The position numbers and the translations under genes were made by a program. The notes below the pieces were generated by a model. That model ran no database searches. It saw nothing but the letters and a program-made list of their open reading frames with translations, and had not been told where the DNA came from. From Diphasiastrum complanatum (Eukaryota > Streptophyta > Lycopodiopsida > Lycopodiales > Lycopodiaceae), in assembly GCA_029204225.1 (NCBI GenBank), contig CM055097.1, positions 32,082,802 through 32,146,801 on the forward strand: a stretch of DNA of 64,000 nucleotides, read 5' to 3'. Of the stretch, positions 33,711-45,831 are shown piece by piece. Numbering within the stretch: position 1 is the stretch's first letter; each line of letters begins with the position of its first letter.

Positions 33711-34171
33711 AATCCTGTATGGAATCCGGAAGCTGCATCTCTTCTTCTCTATCTGCTTTATATCTCCTTTCTTCCTCACATGAATCCAATCTCTAGGCTC
33801 TCTTCCAGCCCATAGATATTCTATCCCCCACCCCTCTTCTTCCCTTGCTCTCGCTTTTCTGCCATTGGGCGGGGAGCCAGGCGTTAATTAGCTGTGCTTG
33901 GCTTGTTCTGAAGATCATTCTTTCTTTCTAGATCTCATTTATGGCTGCTGCTTTGTGAATTCATTCCCATGATGGTATGTTCTGGTGAAGAGCTTCTGCT
34001 TTGTCTTGCCGCTCCTGCGCAGGGCTGCTGCTGCTGCCTTGGCCTGGTTCTTGGAATGAAGTAGCGTTTGGATCTGCCTCGCACGTTGCCTCTTGTGGGT
34101 TTGCGTTGTAGGAGCATCGCAGCTGCTCCAGGCTTGTTGGGAGGCTTGTTTTTGTTACTAGACAGCTTCTG

Positions 34172-34576
34172 ATGGAATACCCGGTGAGAATGGGTGCCGA
34201 CAACGCTTGCTCAACAGAGGCAGAGGTCGAGGTGTTCGACGATTTTCTACCCATCATGGCGCGGAAGCTCGGGGAGGAGGGCTTGATGGAAGAGCTCTGT
34301 AACGGCTTCCGGCTTCTTGCTGATCCGCAAACGGGCACCATCACACTCAAGAGTCTCAAGGAGAACGTGAGGCTGTTAGGCTTGGAGGAAATGAACGATG
34401 ATCAACTGCAGGCGATGATAAAAGAGGGGGATTTTGACCGCGATGGTTGTCTAAATCAACAAGAGTTCTGTATTCTCATGTTAAGACTCAGCCCATCCCT
34501 CATGGTCGAAGCTCAGCAATGGCTGGAGGACGCTCTTGCCGAAGAGCTTGAATGCTTTATGGAAGAAGCCTATTGA
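34172..34576 (+). CDS. KIC-like: EF-hand calcium-binding protein, KIC/PBP1-like
   Basis: This intact, intronless 134-codon gene encodes a small acidic calcium sensor. Residues 21-30 (VFDDFLPIMA) and 38-52 (LMEELCNGFRLLADP) match the N-terminal signature of the KIC/PBP1 family. Those proteins bind kinesin-like calmodulin-binding protein or the kinase PINOID in Arabidopsis. One canonical EF-hand loop spans residues 87-98, with Asp at positions 1, 3 and 5, Gly at 6 and Glu at 12. A first EF-like loop (residues 51-62) lacks its ligands, as is usual for this family. FCILMLRLSP-LM and a final amphipathic helix complete it. Length and start fit the family. The action is expected to be cytosolic. It is the best-supported complete gene here. 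Whether it is the KIC or the PBP1 orthologue cannot be told. Confidence 0.93.
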   Translation: MEYPVRMGADNACSTEAEVEVFDDFLPIMARKLGEEGLMEELCNGFRLLADPQTGTITLKSLKENVRLLGLEEMNDDQLQAMIKEGDFDRDGCLNQQEFCILMLRLSPSLMVEAQQWLEDALAEELECFMEEAY

Positions 34577-35850
34577 TCTACGGAAGAAACATACGTTCGA
34601 AGACAATTCTTCTAGCAAGGCTACACAAGGATTGTGTGTGTACCTTATTGTAGCAGATTTTTGTTGGTCGAATTGTGTGTTCTCTGATGGATCGTAATTC
34701 TCAAAGCATGGAGCATCTGCTTGAGCATATTTCTGTTTACCTTTTTTCTCTTTGGAAAATCCCCTACTGAAATGGTGTGAAGCAGAATACATTAGGCTTG
34801 ATGAGGCTTTTGTGTGAGGGAGATCTATAATTATCTTATGAAACAAGTACCTGCCAATCAATCACCATTTTAATGATAATTGTCTTGAATATTTATGTCT
34901 CTCTCTCACTCTATATCGTCTTGCTTAGTGCTTGCCTAACATTGCCAAGTTGGGGACCCCAAGTTGATTCTGTTAAGTTCAATCATTGGATTTGATCATT
35001 TAAGCTTCATTTTTTTAACCCCTTCAAATGCTTAGGCTTTCTAAAGATGTCTATTTGGAACCCTGAATCTGGTTACTATCTTATGTGGGCTGTTCTTCAG
35101 ATACTTTTCTTTGCATATGTTATCATCTCAGAGGCAGCCTAATAGCATAGTGACCTTTCTTAAATATAAAATAGAGAGTCCGGATACCTATTCTACCGAG
35201 CTCTTAACATTTGGATATCAGGTTTTGTCTATAAATTTTCCAAATTTGTACTTGTGATGGTTTGATTCTATTCCTTTCCATGTTTGATTGCAGATTAAAA
35301 ACTGATGTTCTAGGTCAATATGAAATTATACAGGAAGCGTTGTTCTCATGTTCTTCTAATGTTTGCATTATTATGCAACCCAATATAATCTTAGTGAATG
35401 TAAAGGAGTTGAAATATATGGGCTTGAGCCAATTACTTCATGCCAATTAGTGAATGGAAAGGGATGTAATCTATGGCTTTGTGCCATGGACAAAGTGGAT
35501 GCACTAACTGCTTTGTGTGCCTCCTAATGCCGATGAAGACCAAGGGTCAGAGTTGGCTTGCAAATTTGGCATATATGTGTATTTGTACAGCATGTTTTCA
35601 GGCTTCAACGAGTTTTCAAATTTTAGCCTTTCACCTAGACTTTGGAGATTGCATGCAAAATTAGCATAGCACGTCTTTAGCATTAAACAATGAAAAATCA
35701 GGCTCTTTAACATTGAATCTTAAAACCTTTACATAGGATAGTAGGCTTGACCCTACATGCTATGCCTTGACAGGTTTTGCACACTACCTTGGGTTGGCAA
35801 GGGGGCTCCATTGTCCACTATCCAACATGAAAAGCATAGAGAGCTACTTA
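34577..35850. other. 3' flank of the EF-hand gene, no further gene
   Basis: The first 300 bp probably include the 3' UTR; AATGATAA near 34872 is a weak polyadenylation-like signal. The rest holds short frames on both strands with no domain or codon pattern I can support. Confidence 0.45.
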
Positions 35851-35859
35851 TATTTTTTA

Positions 35860-36560
35860 GGCAAAGCATGGGCCCTCTCCATATTTAAACATACTAAGGG
35901 TGGTTGGAGATCCAAGTTGGTGGGCGAGGTCAAATTGAGATTGGAGGTATAGTTGAAACTTGCATATGAGAACACGGACCCTTCCCATATCCAAGGGTGG
36001 GGGTGAGCTTCAAGATGGTGGAGAATAGATAGATAGCAATCCATGGACATAATCATGATGGCAATTGCACGTTTAGTTGGAATTATACCCTTACGTATAG
36101 TTGGAAGTATACCCTCACTACCGTTCCCATGTCGAAGGTTGTTGGGAGCTCCAAGATGGTGGAGAAGGTTGTTGGGAGCTCCAAGATGGTGGAGAATACA
36201 GAGGGAGCTCTCTCCATCCTCGGACACGGGTGGGCCAACTTGCAATTGTAGGTATGGTTGGAGGAACAACCTCCCTATGAGAGTAGGGACTCTTATCATA
36301 TCCAAGGGAGGTGGGGGCTCCAAGATCTTAGATGGTGGAGAACACACAATGAGGTCTCTTGGCATTCTTGGAATCTAGATATAGGTGTAGTCACCTTGCA
36401 AATCATTGGAGGTACTTGGAAGTACACCCTCGTTACATGAAGGACCCTTCTCACATCCACGGGTTGTGGGAGCTCGATGGTGGAGAAGAGACAATGAGCC
36501 CTCTTGTCATCCTTTGGACATGGGAGAATCAAATCACAATAGGTTTGTGTGGTTTGATGC
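35860..36560. repeat. Degenerate minisatellite, period about 140-160 bp
   Basis: CAAGATGGTGGAG-type anchors recur at about 36013, 36152, 36182, 36322 and 36474. They alternate with CCCATATCCAAGGG-like and TTGCAATTGTAGGTATGGTTGGA-like blocks. A 30-bp unit is doubled at 36130-36190. Long frames here on both strands follow from the repeat. Confidence 0.7.
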
Positions 36561-36771
36561 ACACCTTGCCCATTTTCCAATATGGGCATGTTGTATGGAG
36601 CCCACAAAAAAACTTGTGCATGTTTTTTGGTAAATACTTCAAATGCCACCCGTCAATGCATGCTCGATATTACCATCATCTATGGATGATGGTAGTCATC
36701 CAAGGTGGTCAGAAGCTCTTGTCTCCATCTTTTTTCAACATTCCAAAAGCTTTTCATTACCTTCGAATGAA

Positions 36772-36813
36772 GGTGGGACCCAATTTGTAGTTGGTGGGAC
36801 CCAATTTGTAGTT
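36772..36813. repeat. 21-bp perfect tandem duplication
   Basis: GGTGGGACCCAATTTGTAGT plus one base occurs twice head to tail. Confidence 0.9.
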
Positions 36814-36936
36814 GCAGCTACACTTAGTAATACACTCCTATCATTCATACTATCAAGGACAAGCTAATTGTGTCAACTTAACGAAATTGGGGAGAGATTG
36901 GGGAGGGCCGTATGTTGTAGATCCCATTACAACCAT

Positions 36937-37145
36937 GTAGTACATAGTGCCAAAGGGGTTGATACACATGCAGTGTAATTTTATTGTCTTTCCTTATATG
37001 GAGAAGGCATTCAAGGTTCCTTCTATGAAGGAGGCATTCAAAGAAAGCTATGTTGCATGTAGTACATAGTGCCAAAGGGGTTGATACACATGCAGTGTAA
37101 ATTTATTGTCTTTCCTTCTACGAAGGCATTCAAGGAAAGCTACCT
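36937..37145. repeat. 122-bp tandem duplication
   Basis: GTAGTACATAGTGCCAAAGG starts at 36937 and 37059. The copies share the following TTGATACACATGCAGTGTAA and ATTGTCTTTCCTT blocks. The second copy is shorter by a deletion near its end. Confidence 0.85.
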
Positions 37146-37265
37146 TGTATTTGCGACATCTTTGAACTATGTTTGATGTGGTTGTTTTCAAAAGGGAGAT
37201 CAAATTTTGGCCTACTCTTGTACCCATTAAAAACAATTTTGTTTTCTTTAAAAAAAACAATCGAG

Positions 37266-37266
37266 A

Positions 37267-37341
<75 letters not shown>

Positions 37342-37342
37342 T

Positions 37343-37409
<67 letters not shown>

Positions 37410-37419
37410 TATACATATT

Positions 37420-37488
<69 letters not shown>
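37266..37488. repeat. Compound microsatellite (TAAA)n-(TA)n-(GA)n-(GA)n
   Basis: TAAA units fill 37266-37303, TA units about 37303-37336, and GA units 37346-37407 and 37423-37488. The two GA tracts share the same ATACATATTTTTGAGAG lead-in, which points to a duplicated block. Tyr/Ile/Leu/Ser-repeat ORFs here are artefacts. Confidence 0.95.
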
Positions 37489-37490
<2 letters not shown>

Positions 37491-38430
37491 TGAATGGCCA
37501 TGCACATTTTCATATATTGGCATTGATTGAACAAAATTGCTTGAATTTGCAACTACCTTGCAATTAAGAACCTTGAAATGAAATGAAAATTCTGAACTTG
37601 TTTTGAAAACAATCAATTGAATGCCATTCCACGGGGGACAAATACACATTGTAATTTGAAAGAGAGTGGGATAATGACATACACTCTTCCCTCTTTGTGG
37701 AGACTATCCTTCCAGAGTTGTATATTAGCAAATGAAGTTTCTACATACATAAAAATAAAGTTCCTTGAACATAAAGGGTGAGTCCCTTGATTGTGAAGTG
37801 GCACACTATGCCCAAAGGCCCTCAACTATAAAAGATTTGGCTAAGGTAGCAATATACAACATTAGTGTGTTCTATGTTGCCTACAGCCAAAACGTTATGG
37901 ACTCTACTAGAAAAGGTAAGATGACTTTTAGTATTCCAAATATCCATTTTTGAAAAAACCTGGCACATTAGCTAGAAAAAGCATTCCTTACCATTACCCA
38001 CACATAGTGTTTATGAATATGAGCAAGTCGCAGCAAAACTTCAAATTAGAATCCAATGGATCATAAAACATTTATAGAAAAGATGACCATGAATTTCAAT
38101 TTTTGAGTTGTAAAGGGTAGTACATAGATGATTCTTTGTACTGGTAGTGGTGGCAAGATCTTTGGAAGGTTTTCATTTTTCTAGGCTAAGAAGAGTAGAG
38201 GTAGGAGTGAATTTGTTCAAGATTCAAGAAACTTTTGAAGAAAGTTGAAAAGGCTAAGAAACGAGAGCATGAAGTTATTGAAATGTGTTCCTACAGCAAA
38301 GCCTTGACTTTGGATTCAAATCTCATAAGGGAGTCAGAGGGCCTATCTGGACCCTTAAACTAGTTATGATTATGAGGGGTGGGGGCCCTCATGGCATTTA
38401 GCCATAATTAGTGTTTAGAGGCCTAATACT
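37489..38430. other. Gene-free stretch
   Basis: I see no gene, repeat or element end that I can support here. Confidence 0.4.
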
Positions 38431-38435
38431 CATGA

Positions 38436-38780
38436 TGTTGGATTTGCTTGGTGCTAGTAGTGACTCATAGGGAGATGTGGCTGATGTGGCCCAGTTAGGC
38501 CGTTGACGTGTCCTAGTGACGTGTAACAATCTACTCCTAGTTGAGGAGGAGCCTTGGAGGGTATAAGTATATCCATAAGCCTCTTGGAGCATGCTTGATT
38601 GTGAGATTGTAGCTACATGTTGCTAGATCGATACCTCTCTCACATACTGAAAAATTGCTAGTGGTTCGTAGCTCAAGGGCTAGTCTGATAGATCTAGATA
38701 TGGTTGGATTGGTTTTGTCCAATATCTGTTTCCTTGGTTTTTCTTGTATCATCATCCTCAGCCTTGATTTTCATGGATAA
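38436..38780 (+). repeat. LTR-like fragment with TATA motif
   Basis: It starts TGTTGGATTTG, has GTATAAGTATATCC at about 38561-38574, and is followed by transcribed-leader-like sequence. No partner LTR or PBS was found, so this is tentative. Confidence 0.3.
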
Positions 38781-39559
38781 GCTCACAAGAGACACCTGGG
38801 AGCTCATAAGCTCCAAAGCTTGGAACTATGTTCTCCATATCGTGGCTATGCCTCAATATGTGGGTGTAATTTGATGTTAGTACAATTAGTAGACCGTTGC
38901 AATATTTAAGAAAATGTGTAGATTTTTGAAATTTTGTAAATTAGTAAAATTCATTATGAAATGTGTTCATGTTAGCTTACTAGTTATTTGCAGAAATACA
39001 CGAGGTTTCTATAGTTTGTAGGTTCATCTATAGAAAATACATTGGATTTCCACAATTCAGTTCCTTGCAGTCTTACACGACATTCCACACAATCACAAAC
39101 ACCAATGATGATCGATACTATTTTTGACCCGTTGGCGAATCCAGGAAAAAGCCGACATCGACAAATATCAATTGGCATAATTTTTCTGACAAATGCTAAT
39201 TGACACAATTTCAGAAGTACCGACCGATACAGATTTTGACTTGTGAAACCGGGGGACCTCGACAAATGTTGATCAACATTTGTCAACATGCGTGGCACCA
39301 GTCAAAATGAAGAATATTCTTTGCTAGGTCCAGTCATGACAACGTTGCTATTGGTAGCAAAAAACCTTCATTGTCAAACAAAGAACGTAGGAGAAGACTT
39401 CTAGTGCATAGTTTAGAGGATTGTACTAAGTAATAAACTCACTAAATCCATGTATATATATAAAAAGACTTTAGGCAAATTAGTAAGTTGAGAAATCACA
39501 AAAGTTTATTCAATGACAAAAAATAGTACTACCTATTTAGATAAATATGCTAGAATACC

Positions 39560-40235
39560 ATTTCGATCAGATTATGTTCACATTTCAAAATATTTGTTAG
39601 ACATTGTACATAGTGATTTAGGGACCCATGGATGATCCTTGTTTAAGGGGTGCCAAGTACTTCTTGACATTCATAGATGATTTATTTAGAAGAGTTGCTA
39701 TATATTTTCTTAAGCAAAAATCAAAAGAGTATTCAAAATTATTCAAAAAACAAGCTAAAATTCAGACTGATAGGAAGCTGAAGGCCAATATGAGGACAAA
39801 TGGTGGTGGTGAATACATCTCGACTAAATTTCTGAACAACTGCCAAAGTTAAAGAATTTCAAGACAATTCACAATAAGATACTCACCACAATGTAAAAAG
39901 ATCCAAGAGTATATTGGCACATGCATCGCTTCCCAAATATTTTTGAACAGAAGTCATAACAATGACATCCTATATTTAAAATTGGTATACTACTAAGAGT
40001 CTCAACAACAAAACTCCTTCTGAGGTTTGGATACTTTCATTCAAGAAGTTAGAATTTTTTGATTTCATTGCATATACTCAAGTTCCTAAATAGCTAAAGA
40101 AGAAATTTGATGCATCAAGCATCAAAACAATATTTGTTGGTTATTCATGATGACATAAAGGCTATAAGCTATATAACCCTAAAACTTGCATTTTTTTTTT
40201 GTCAGCATTTTTCTTGAGGACCAATTTATTGCTAA
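39560..40235 (+). pseudogene. Copia integrase fragment
   Basis: LLDIVHSDLG, then KYFLTFIDDLFRRVAIYFLK and GGGEYISTKF (39590-39835) match the Copia integrase core, with catalytic Asp in HSD. The NGVAERKNR block is missing through a deletion near 39890. Degenerate post-integrase motifs follow up to 40235. Stops and frameshifts are frequent. It ends where a minus-strand LTR piece begins. Confidence 0.75.
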
Positions 40236-40236
40236 A

Positions 40237-40345
40237 AAAAGTGTGTTTAGGACCTTGAAGAGATCTATAATGACTTACATGCATGAGAGTTTGCACACTA
40301 CGAATCTATCTTGATCAACTCGGGTCCAGGAATCGGATTTAGACA
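40237..40345 (-). repeat. LTR piece shared with 50515-50650
   Basis: ACTTACATGCATGAGAGTTT, then GCACACTAC-AATCTATC-TGATCAACTC and GAGCTCTTGT, occur in the same order at 50533-50650, next to a minus-strand primer-binding site. This marks both as the 3' part of one minus-strand LTR family. Confidence 0.65.
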
Positions 40346-41040
40346 AGAGCTCTTGTGAAGAAACAAAACGTTTCTGTTACAAAGCTTTGCTAGCTTTCAG
40401 TCCTCTGCCCCTCGAAGATGTTCGTGAACACGAAAGTCAAGAGACACGAAGCACGAAAGTTTTGCGAACATCTGACGAAAAGACACGAACACGAAAGATT
40501 CGCAAATGAGAATCTTTTGCGATCCAACACGAGAAAGTCAAACAACGGAAACGAAACCAACGACGCGACGACACAAAAAACGTCGTGAAACCCTTTTCTG
40601 CCCTCACGCTCCAAAGAGTACTAGCAAAGATCATATAAGTACCCAGAAGTACATGAATCTGATCTAATGGCATGACGTCAGCAAATACTCTGTAGGTCGT
40701 GGCTAATCTGCCACTCTTGTAATTCCGTGATTAGTTGTAGATGCTTAATCACTCTAATCTTAAAGTTACATAGAGCGACTATATACTAACTGGATGATAC
40801 TTGAAACATACAGAAGATGAAGTTGTCTGATGCTAGTAAGCAATCAAGACGAAATACAGACAAGAAGTCCGCTTGTGTGCGAGATGAGTTCTGTGATCAA
40901 GATCCATAGAGATCCACAAGTCCGCTAGTAAGCGAGACATCCACTCGTGAGAAAACTGTATTTCTCTCACGCCAACGCACTGCGTGGATTTGCATGTAGT
41001 GCTTGAAGAATCAGAGAAAATCAATAGATGACCTTGTAGC
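40346..41040. other. Probable remainder of a minus-strand LTR
   Basis: The stretch contains short CG-containing direct repeats of ACACGAA(A)G (40430-40540), then moderately AT-rich sequence. No gene is seen. Continuity with the LTR piece on its left is inferred from position. Confidence 0.35.
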
Positions 41041-43330
41041 TATTGTGCACATGTCAATTTATGATGTATGATCTTGAATGCAAATGTGTATGCTGTTATT
41101 CGAATGTCTGATTCTTCCATTCATTTCAATTCCTCACACTGGTTGAAGGATTTTTTGGAAGGAAAAGCTGATGATATGGGACATCAGTAATTTTGGATAG
41201 GAAATTTTAGGACTGTAAAGATCTGATGATCAATGCTGTGTTTTAATACTTGGTCGTGATATGGGAAAAAGAAAACCATTTGATGAAATGTGAGATATTT
41301 TGGAAAATTTTGAGGTTTAGTCTAGATCCCAATGTGGTATTTCACTATTTACAAAATCAGAGACCCTCAAATCTATTTCTCGCTTTCTTAATTAATCCTT
41401 TACTTCTTAGTATTTTCTCAAATATAAGACATCAGACTGGTTTATATGATTCTTTCCAGCATGAAGTTTATTCTTCTGAAAGACTGTTATGTCATATAAA
41501 TTATTACTTGTATGATTAGACTTGGAATTTAGATAAATTCTATCGTGTAAGCATTTCAATTTCTTGAACCTAGAATATCTCGGTTGCATAAATAGGTTTC
41601 AATGAAATGATTGTACTGTCACTCAGGTTGAAAATATTTGAAGAAAAAGTCTTGTTTGTAATAGAGTGAATTCTTTAGTGAGGTAAGTTGGATTGGAAAA
41701 CTACTGAGAGTGAATATTATTTGTCTCAGAGATTTTCTGGATATGTTATTTACTCATGAGGAATAGAAATTATTTTGTAGCTGAGTTACAAGATCTCAGT
41801 GAGATATGTGAGTATCATATGTGAGTTCTGGAGGAATTTGTCAGATAAGGATGTGTTTATGTACTGGGTCATAGTGAGATTATTCACATATGTGCACGAT
41901 TAATCTCGTATGAATCTATTGTGTATTTTTTGTTACTAGGGTTATTTGGTGCACTTAACATAATGGGTGAACATGAACATATGATCAAGTATTGTTTTGA
42001 CAGATACTTGCAGAGTTAACAAATCTTTCTATGGAAGATTTATGAGCTAACTAATAAATGATTTGGATGAGGATCTAAATGTGGTGTTATACTAGTACAA
42101 TTGAATTTTTCACCTATACATTTAAGATTTCTGAGTCATTGGCAATTAACTTAAGTAGTTGATTACTCCAAGATGAAGTTAATTGATAAAATGATTAGTG
42201 TGATGTGGAGTCACAAGAAATTGATGGTTTTTGAATTATATTGCTTGTAAGACACATGATTAGTGAATCATTTGGGTAATTATCAGTGGTTTATGGAATC
42301 TGAATCTTGCACTTCAGTTAAAGAATCCTATTTGAAGAGTATTCCTAAAATGCAGTGTTTTCCTGTTGGGAAAGATTTTGGAATAACTCTTACTTTTCCT
42401 GAGTTATGTTGGACATATACTCTAGTATCCTGTAAGTGATTAAGTATGATTCTGGATTCCAGGGATTATGATTGACGAATCATATGAATCTAAATATTTA
42501 TGGTTGACGGATCATAAATGGATACTTAATTATTGTCAGAGGATTATATGGAATTGTGAAGATTCTTAAGCGTGATGATTAATTCTTAATCTATTAATTG
42601 AGTAAGAGTTGAAATCAGTGTTTTGAATATCTTTACTCCAACCTATGGATCTCATAGACATTATTTTATTTATCTAGTGGATGCTATTCTGCTACAATTT
42701 ATGGTCTACAGATGCTTGAGTATAGTTTTTCATTCGATTGGATCTCCAGTTATCATAGGAGACAAACAAGTCTATTAAGATGAATGAATGCTATTTTATT
42801 GCAATTGGTGCTAGAAACAACAACCTTTAACTCAAAAGCCAAGTATTTGGGATTATCGGAGTTGAGTTTTAATCATTCTATACCTTAATGATTCTCCTAG
42901 CGATTCTAGTTGAATGAATTATCATATCTTAGAATTGGATTCTAAGGATATTTGTACTTGAAGGTTTTTTGAATCGTTTTCTAGAGTTTGTGGATGATTT
43001 TAGACTGTAATTATTAGTTTTTTTTAACTTTAATCTTCTAAGTTAAGTAATATTTTACTCAATGGTTCATGTAAGTGTTTTACATGAAGGTGATATTACT
43101 AACTTATGTTGAGTGTAATCCAGTTGAGAGAATATATCTCTTAGTGTACTTTTCAAACTAGAGTTTGTACTCCAGAGCAGAGATTAACGGTTGAAAACAA
43201 TTTTTCTATGAGTACTTGTTTGATAAGTAATGTTGATTAAGGATAATGATTTTCTCGGTTAATATTGAAAGTTAAAGGAACTATTCCTATAATTCTTTCC
43301 TGTTTTGAGGAGCTTCTAAGGATAGAAGCA
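41041..43330. other. 2.3-kb T/G-rich region without a recognisable gene
   Basis: No protein motif survives in any frame that I can see, although the region lies where a Ty3/gypsy pol would precede the polypurine tract at 43331. It is low in C on the plus strand and dense in TGA/TTGA words. The region may be heavily decayed coding sequence or a non-coding internal domain. Confidence 0.4.
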
Positions 43331-43349
43331 GTTTAGGGGAGGGAAGAAT
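43331..43349 (+). promoter_or_regulatory. Polypurine tract
   Basis: AGTTTAGGGGAGGGAAGAA precedes TGTTATGGCC. This G/A-rich run before TGTTATG is typical of plant Ty3/gypsy 3' LTR junctions. Confidence 0.6.
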
Positions 43350-43870
43350 GTTATGGCCATATTCAGCCAGTTTGTGACTAATAACCTTGAGAGGACCCAA
43401 ACACTCTAATTGAGACATATGGTGCATTGCATGTTTGTGTGATGGATATAGGCAGAAGAACTGCATGGATAGATGTGATCTATTTATATCTGACTTGCAT
43501 GGGAGTTGCATGGTTTCATGCACAAGACTCTACTCTCTATATAATGAGGTAGGGATTCTCCCGTCGACATATTGGGTTTAGGTTACCAGTTTCTCTCTTC
43601 TCCTCTAGCTTTCACATGGCATGGCTTGGGGGCTAGATCCATGTTTGATCTAGGTTTGGTTGGGTGGTTTGGCTCCGTAGTCTCTCCTATCGTGTTCTCC
43701 TATCCTCATCTTAGGGGCTATCCTTTAGGGTCATTATAGATCTGCTGTTGTTTGACCTTTGGATCGGAATTTGACTGTTCGCCCCTCAGGTCAGATTTTT
43801 GTTGTTCGATCCTTGGGTCGGAAATTTTTGTAGATCAGCAGAGATCTCACTAAAAGCACTGCATCCAAAC
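43350..43870 (+). repeat. Putative Ty3/gypsy 3' LTR
   Basis: It starts TGTTATGGCC after the polypurine tract and has a TATA-like CTATATAATGAGG near 43537-43549. Short direct repeats follow (CCT(T/C)(A/G)GGTC(A/G)GA blocks, 43750-43820). The right end is not certain. No 5' LTR was found in the window. Confidence 0.5.
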
Positions 43871-43899
43871 GCTCTAAGGTTTGGGAGTGATGGCTTCGA

Positions 43900-44510
43900 T
43901 CCTGTCCACACCTCATAAGGTGTCTTTCCATTCGAGGCCTCTGAAATGGATCAATTTTGAAGGTAGGCTACTATAGTAACAGCTTCTGCCCAGAACTTCT
44001 TTGAAAGAGATGCATAGACCAGCATGCTCCTTGCACTTTAAATGAGTGACCGAGTCTTCCATTTAGCTACACCATTGGACTGAGGTGACCTTGTTGTAAA
44101 ATGTTGTTGTATTCTGGTTGCCTTGCAGAAGTCTTTGAATTTGTTGGAGATAAATACCCCCCTACATCAGAGCGTAGAGCTTTGATTCTTCTCTGGGTCA
44201 ATTTTTTTGATGATGCTTTGAACTGCATGAAGAACTTGAGAGTATCGGATTTGTTCTTCAAGAAATATATTGCAGTCCTCCAAGAGAAGTCATCAATAAT
44301 AGTCAGCAAATAGACAACTCTCCCTGTGGAAATAGTCTGCATAGGACCACAAATGTCCATGTGTACAAGATCTAGCAAATTTCTAGAAGTACATTCTAAA
44401 GAAGAGGTCCAGATGGAATTCTTCGGCGGTGTATTCTTCCTCATGAGGAGTCTCACACGTGTGGAGTCTGTTCCCATGTGTGAAAGAATGTACATAAGTC
44501 ACTTTTATAA
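43900..44510 (-). pseudogene. Copia integrase fragment
   Basis: The minus strand reads NLLDLVHMDICGPMQT, VVYLLTIIDDFSWRTAIYFLKNKSD and KALRSDVGG, typical of the Copia integrase core, with the catalytic Asp residues in HMD and RSD. On its left the NG-AERKNRT-like block lies near 44060-43980 in broken form. It is cut on the right by the LTR of Copia element C. Confidence 0.8.
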
Positions 44511-44519
44511 AGTTAGATT

Positions 44520-45236
44520 GATTTTAGCTTGATCTACACTAGTGTGAAATTGACCTTTGAGTAGAATCTTGAAAATGGTCAAATTGGTCAAACTTTGTGT
44601 AAATAGATTGGACTTCCATGTGAATGAGTTATTACTCACACATGTCAAGATACCATTCACACGTGTGGATAAGCTTCTAGAAGATAAGATAGGAAGATTC
44701 CATTAGATCCTATTTTATAGGAAATATTTCTATAAATGTGGAAGACTAGCTTTTTGTTTTCTAGCCAAAGAGAATAGTCAACTTTGGAAAATGAGCACAT
44801 ATGGCTCCCATTGGTGGATCTGGATGACTAGGCACTCTTCACACGTGTGAAGGCTTGCTGGACAGTATACAGCTCGTGGATGTACTTGATCTATAAAGGG
44901 ATCAACCAAATCAATAACAAGCTGATGTGACATTGGCAAATTCTAGTTTTGTTGTGATTTCCACATTTGTCTTGAGTTTTTATGATTGAAATGCATTTGT
45001 AAGCTAATGTACTTTACTCTCTGTAAATAGGCCGTACTGGTACTGTCCTCCACAGGTGTGAGGCCGCCCATCCATGTTTTTGATCATTTGATCCATTGCT
45101 CTTGCTTAAATCATAGTGTAAAGCATCTAGATCAAGATCTAACACCTAAAACTTGATAGATCTTTGGATTAAGCAACCAATAACTCTTAATGATTGATAG
45201 TACAAATATATTTGTCCTTTTTATCTAAAAATTGAC
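44520..45236 (+). repeat. 5' LTR of Copia element C
   Basis: It ends AATTGACA directly before the primer-binding site. The left end is approximate; a TGATCTACAC start at 44531 is one option. It carries the palindrome CACACGTGTG at 44658-44667 and 44840-44849; further copies lie just outside it, at 44454-44463 in the integrase relic on its left and at 45414-45423 in the leader. No 3' LTR partner is seen because the element is cut at 49713. Confidence 0.55.
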
Positions 45237-45250
45237 ATGGTATCAGATCC
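45237..45250 (+). promoter_or_regulatory. Primer-binding site of Copia element C
   Basis: TGGTATCAGATCC matches the tRNA-Met initiator site of plant Copia elements except at its 3' end, and directly follows the LTR. Confidence 0.75.
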
Positions 45251-45831
45251 AAGTCTAAGAGTGATGTAAATGATTAATAGTACTTGTGTGAAATCATTGA
45301 CAATTTGTTGTTTTTGAGTTCTAATTGAGAGGGCAAGTTCAAGGAGAGAGGTATCATCATTGTTTTTGGTCAAGATCGATTTGTGGGCTGCTGAAGTACT
45401 GTCCACACGTGTGAAACTGTACAACAACTTTCAAATTAACTTCCATTAGTGTTTTTGATCCAAAAAAGTGCATATTAGTCCAAAATTCAAGGTTTTTAGT
45501 GCATTGTCTAGATCTAGGTCAATCTATTGAATGCTAGTGATCAAATAGTGATTTGAGTTATTGAAGCAATTCATTTTGAGGCATTAGATCAGATCTTCAA
45601 GGCTGATTTGTTGAGATCTTAAGTGTGTGTGAAATATCAAACCAAAATTGAACTAGAATCAATTTTTTTGAGGAGTGATTTGCTAGGATATTTGTAGTGA
45701 TCTATTATACCATCATCCAAGTTGAACTAGGATTGATTGAGCCAAGATTAGAAGCTTTTTGAAAGCTATAAATCTATCTTAGATCACACTTTATCAAGAG
45801 ATCTTTGTGTATCTCATAGGCTTTCATTCAC
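45251..45831 (+). other. Leader of Copia element C
   Basis: This is non-coding leader between primer-binding site and gag start. It contains a CACACGTGTG palindrome at 45414-45423. No gene is seen. Confidence 0.5.

Noticed and set aside
33458-33815. Overlapping ORFs in the GC-rich promoter region
   Set aside because: Low-complexity Arg/Ser/Leu composition, overlapping on both strands, upstream of the real EF-hand gene.
33961-34359. 132-codon minus-strand ORF opposite the EF-hand gene
   Set aside because: It is antisense to a well-supported gene and shows no domain.
35844-36790. Several long ORFs on both strands
   Set aside because: They coincide with a degenerate minisatellite, which keeps frames open on both strands.
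37048-37649. Overlapping minus-strand ORFs with Ser/Leu and Tyr/Ile repeats
   Set aside because: All follow from the compound GA, TA and TAAA microsatellites.
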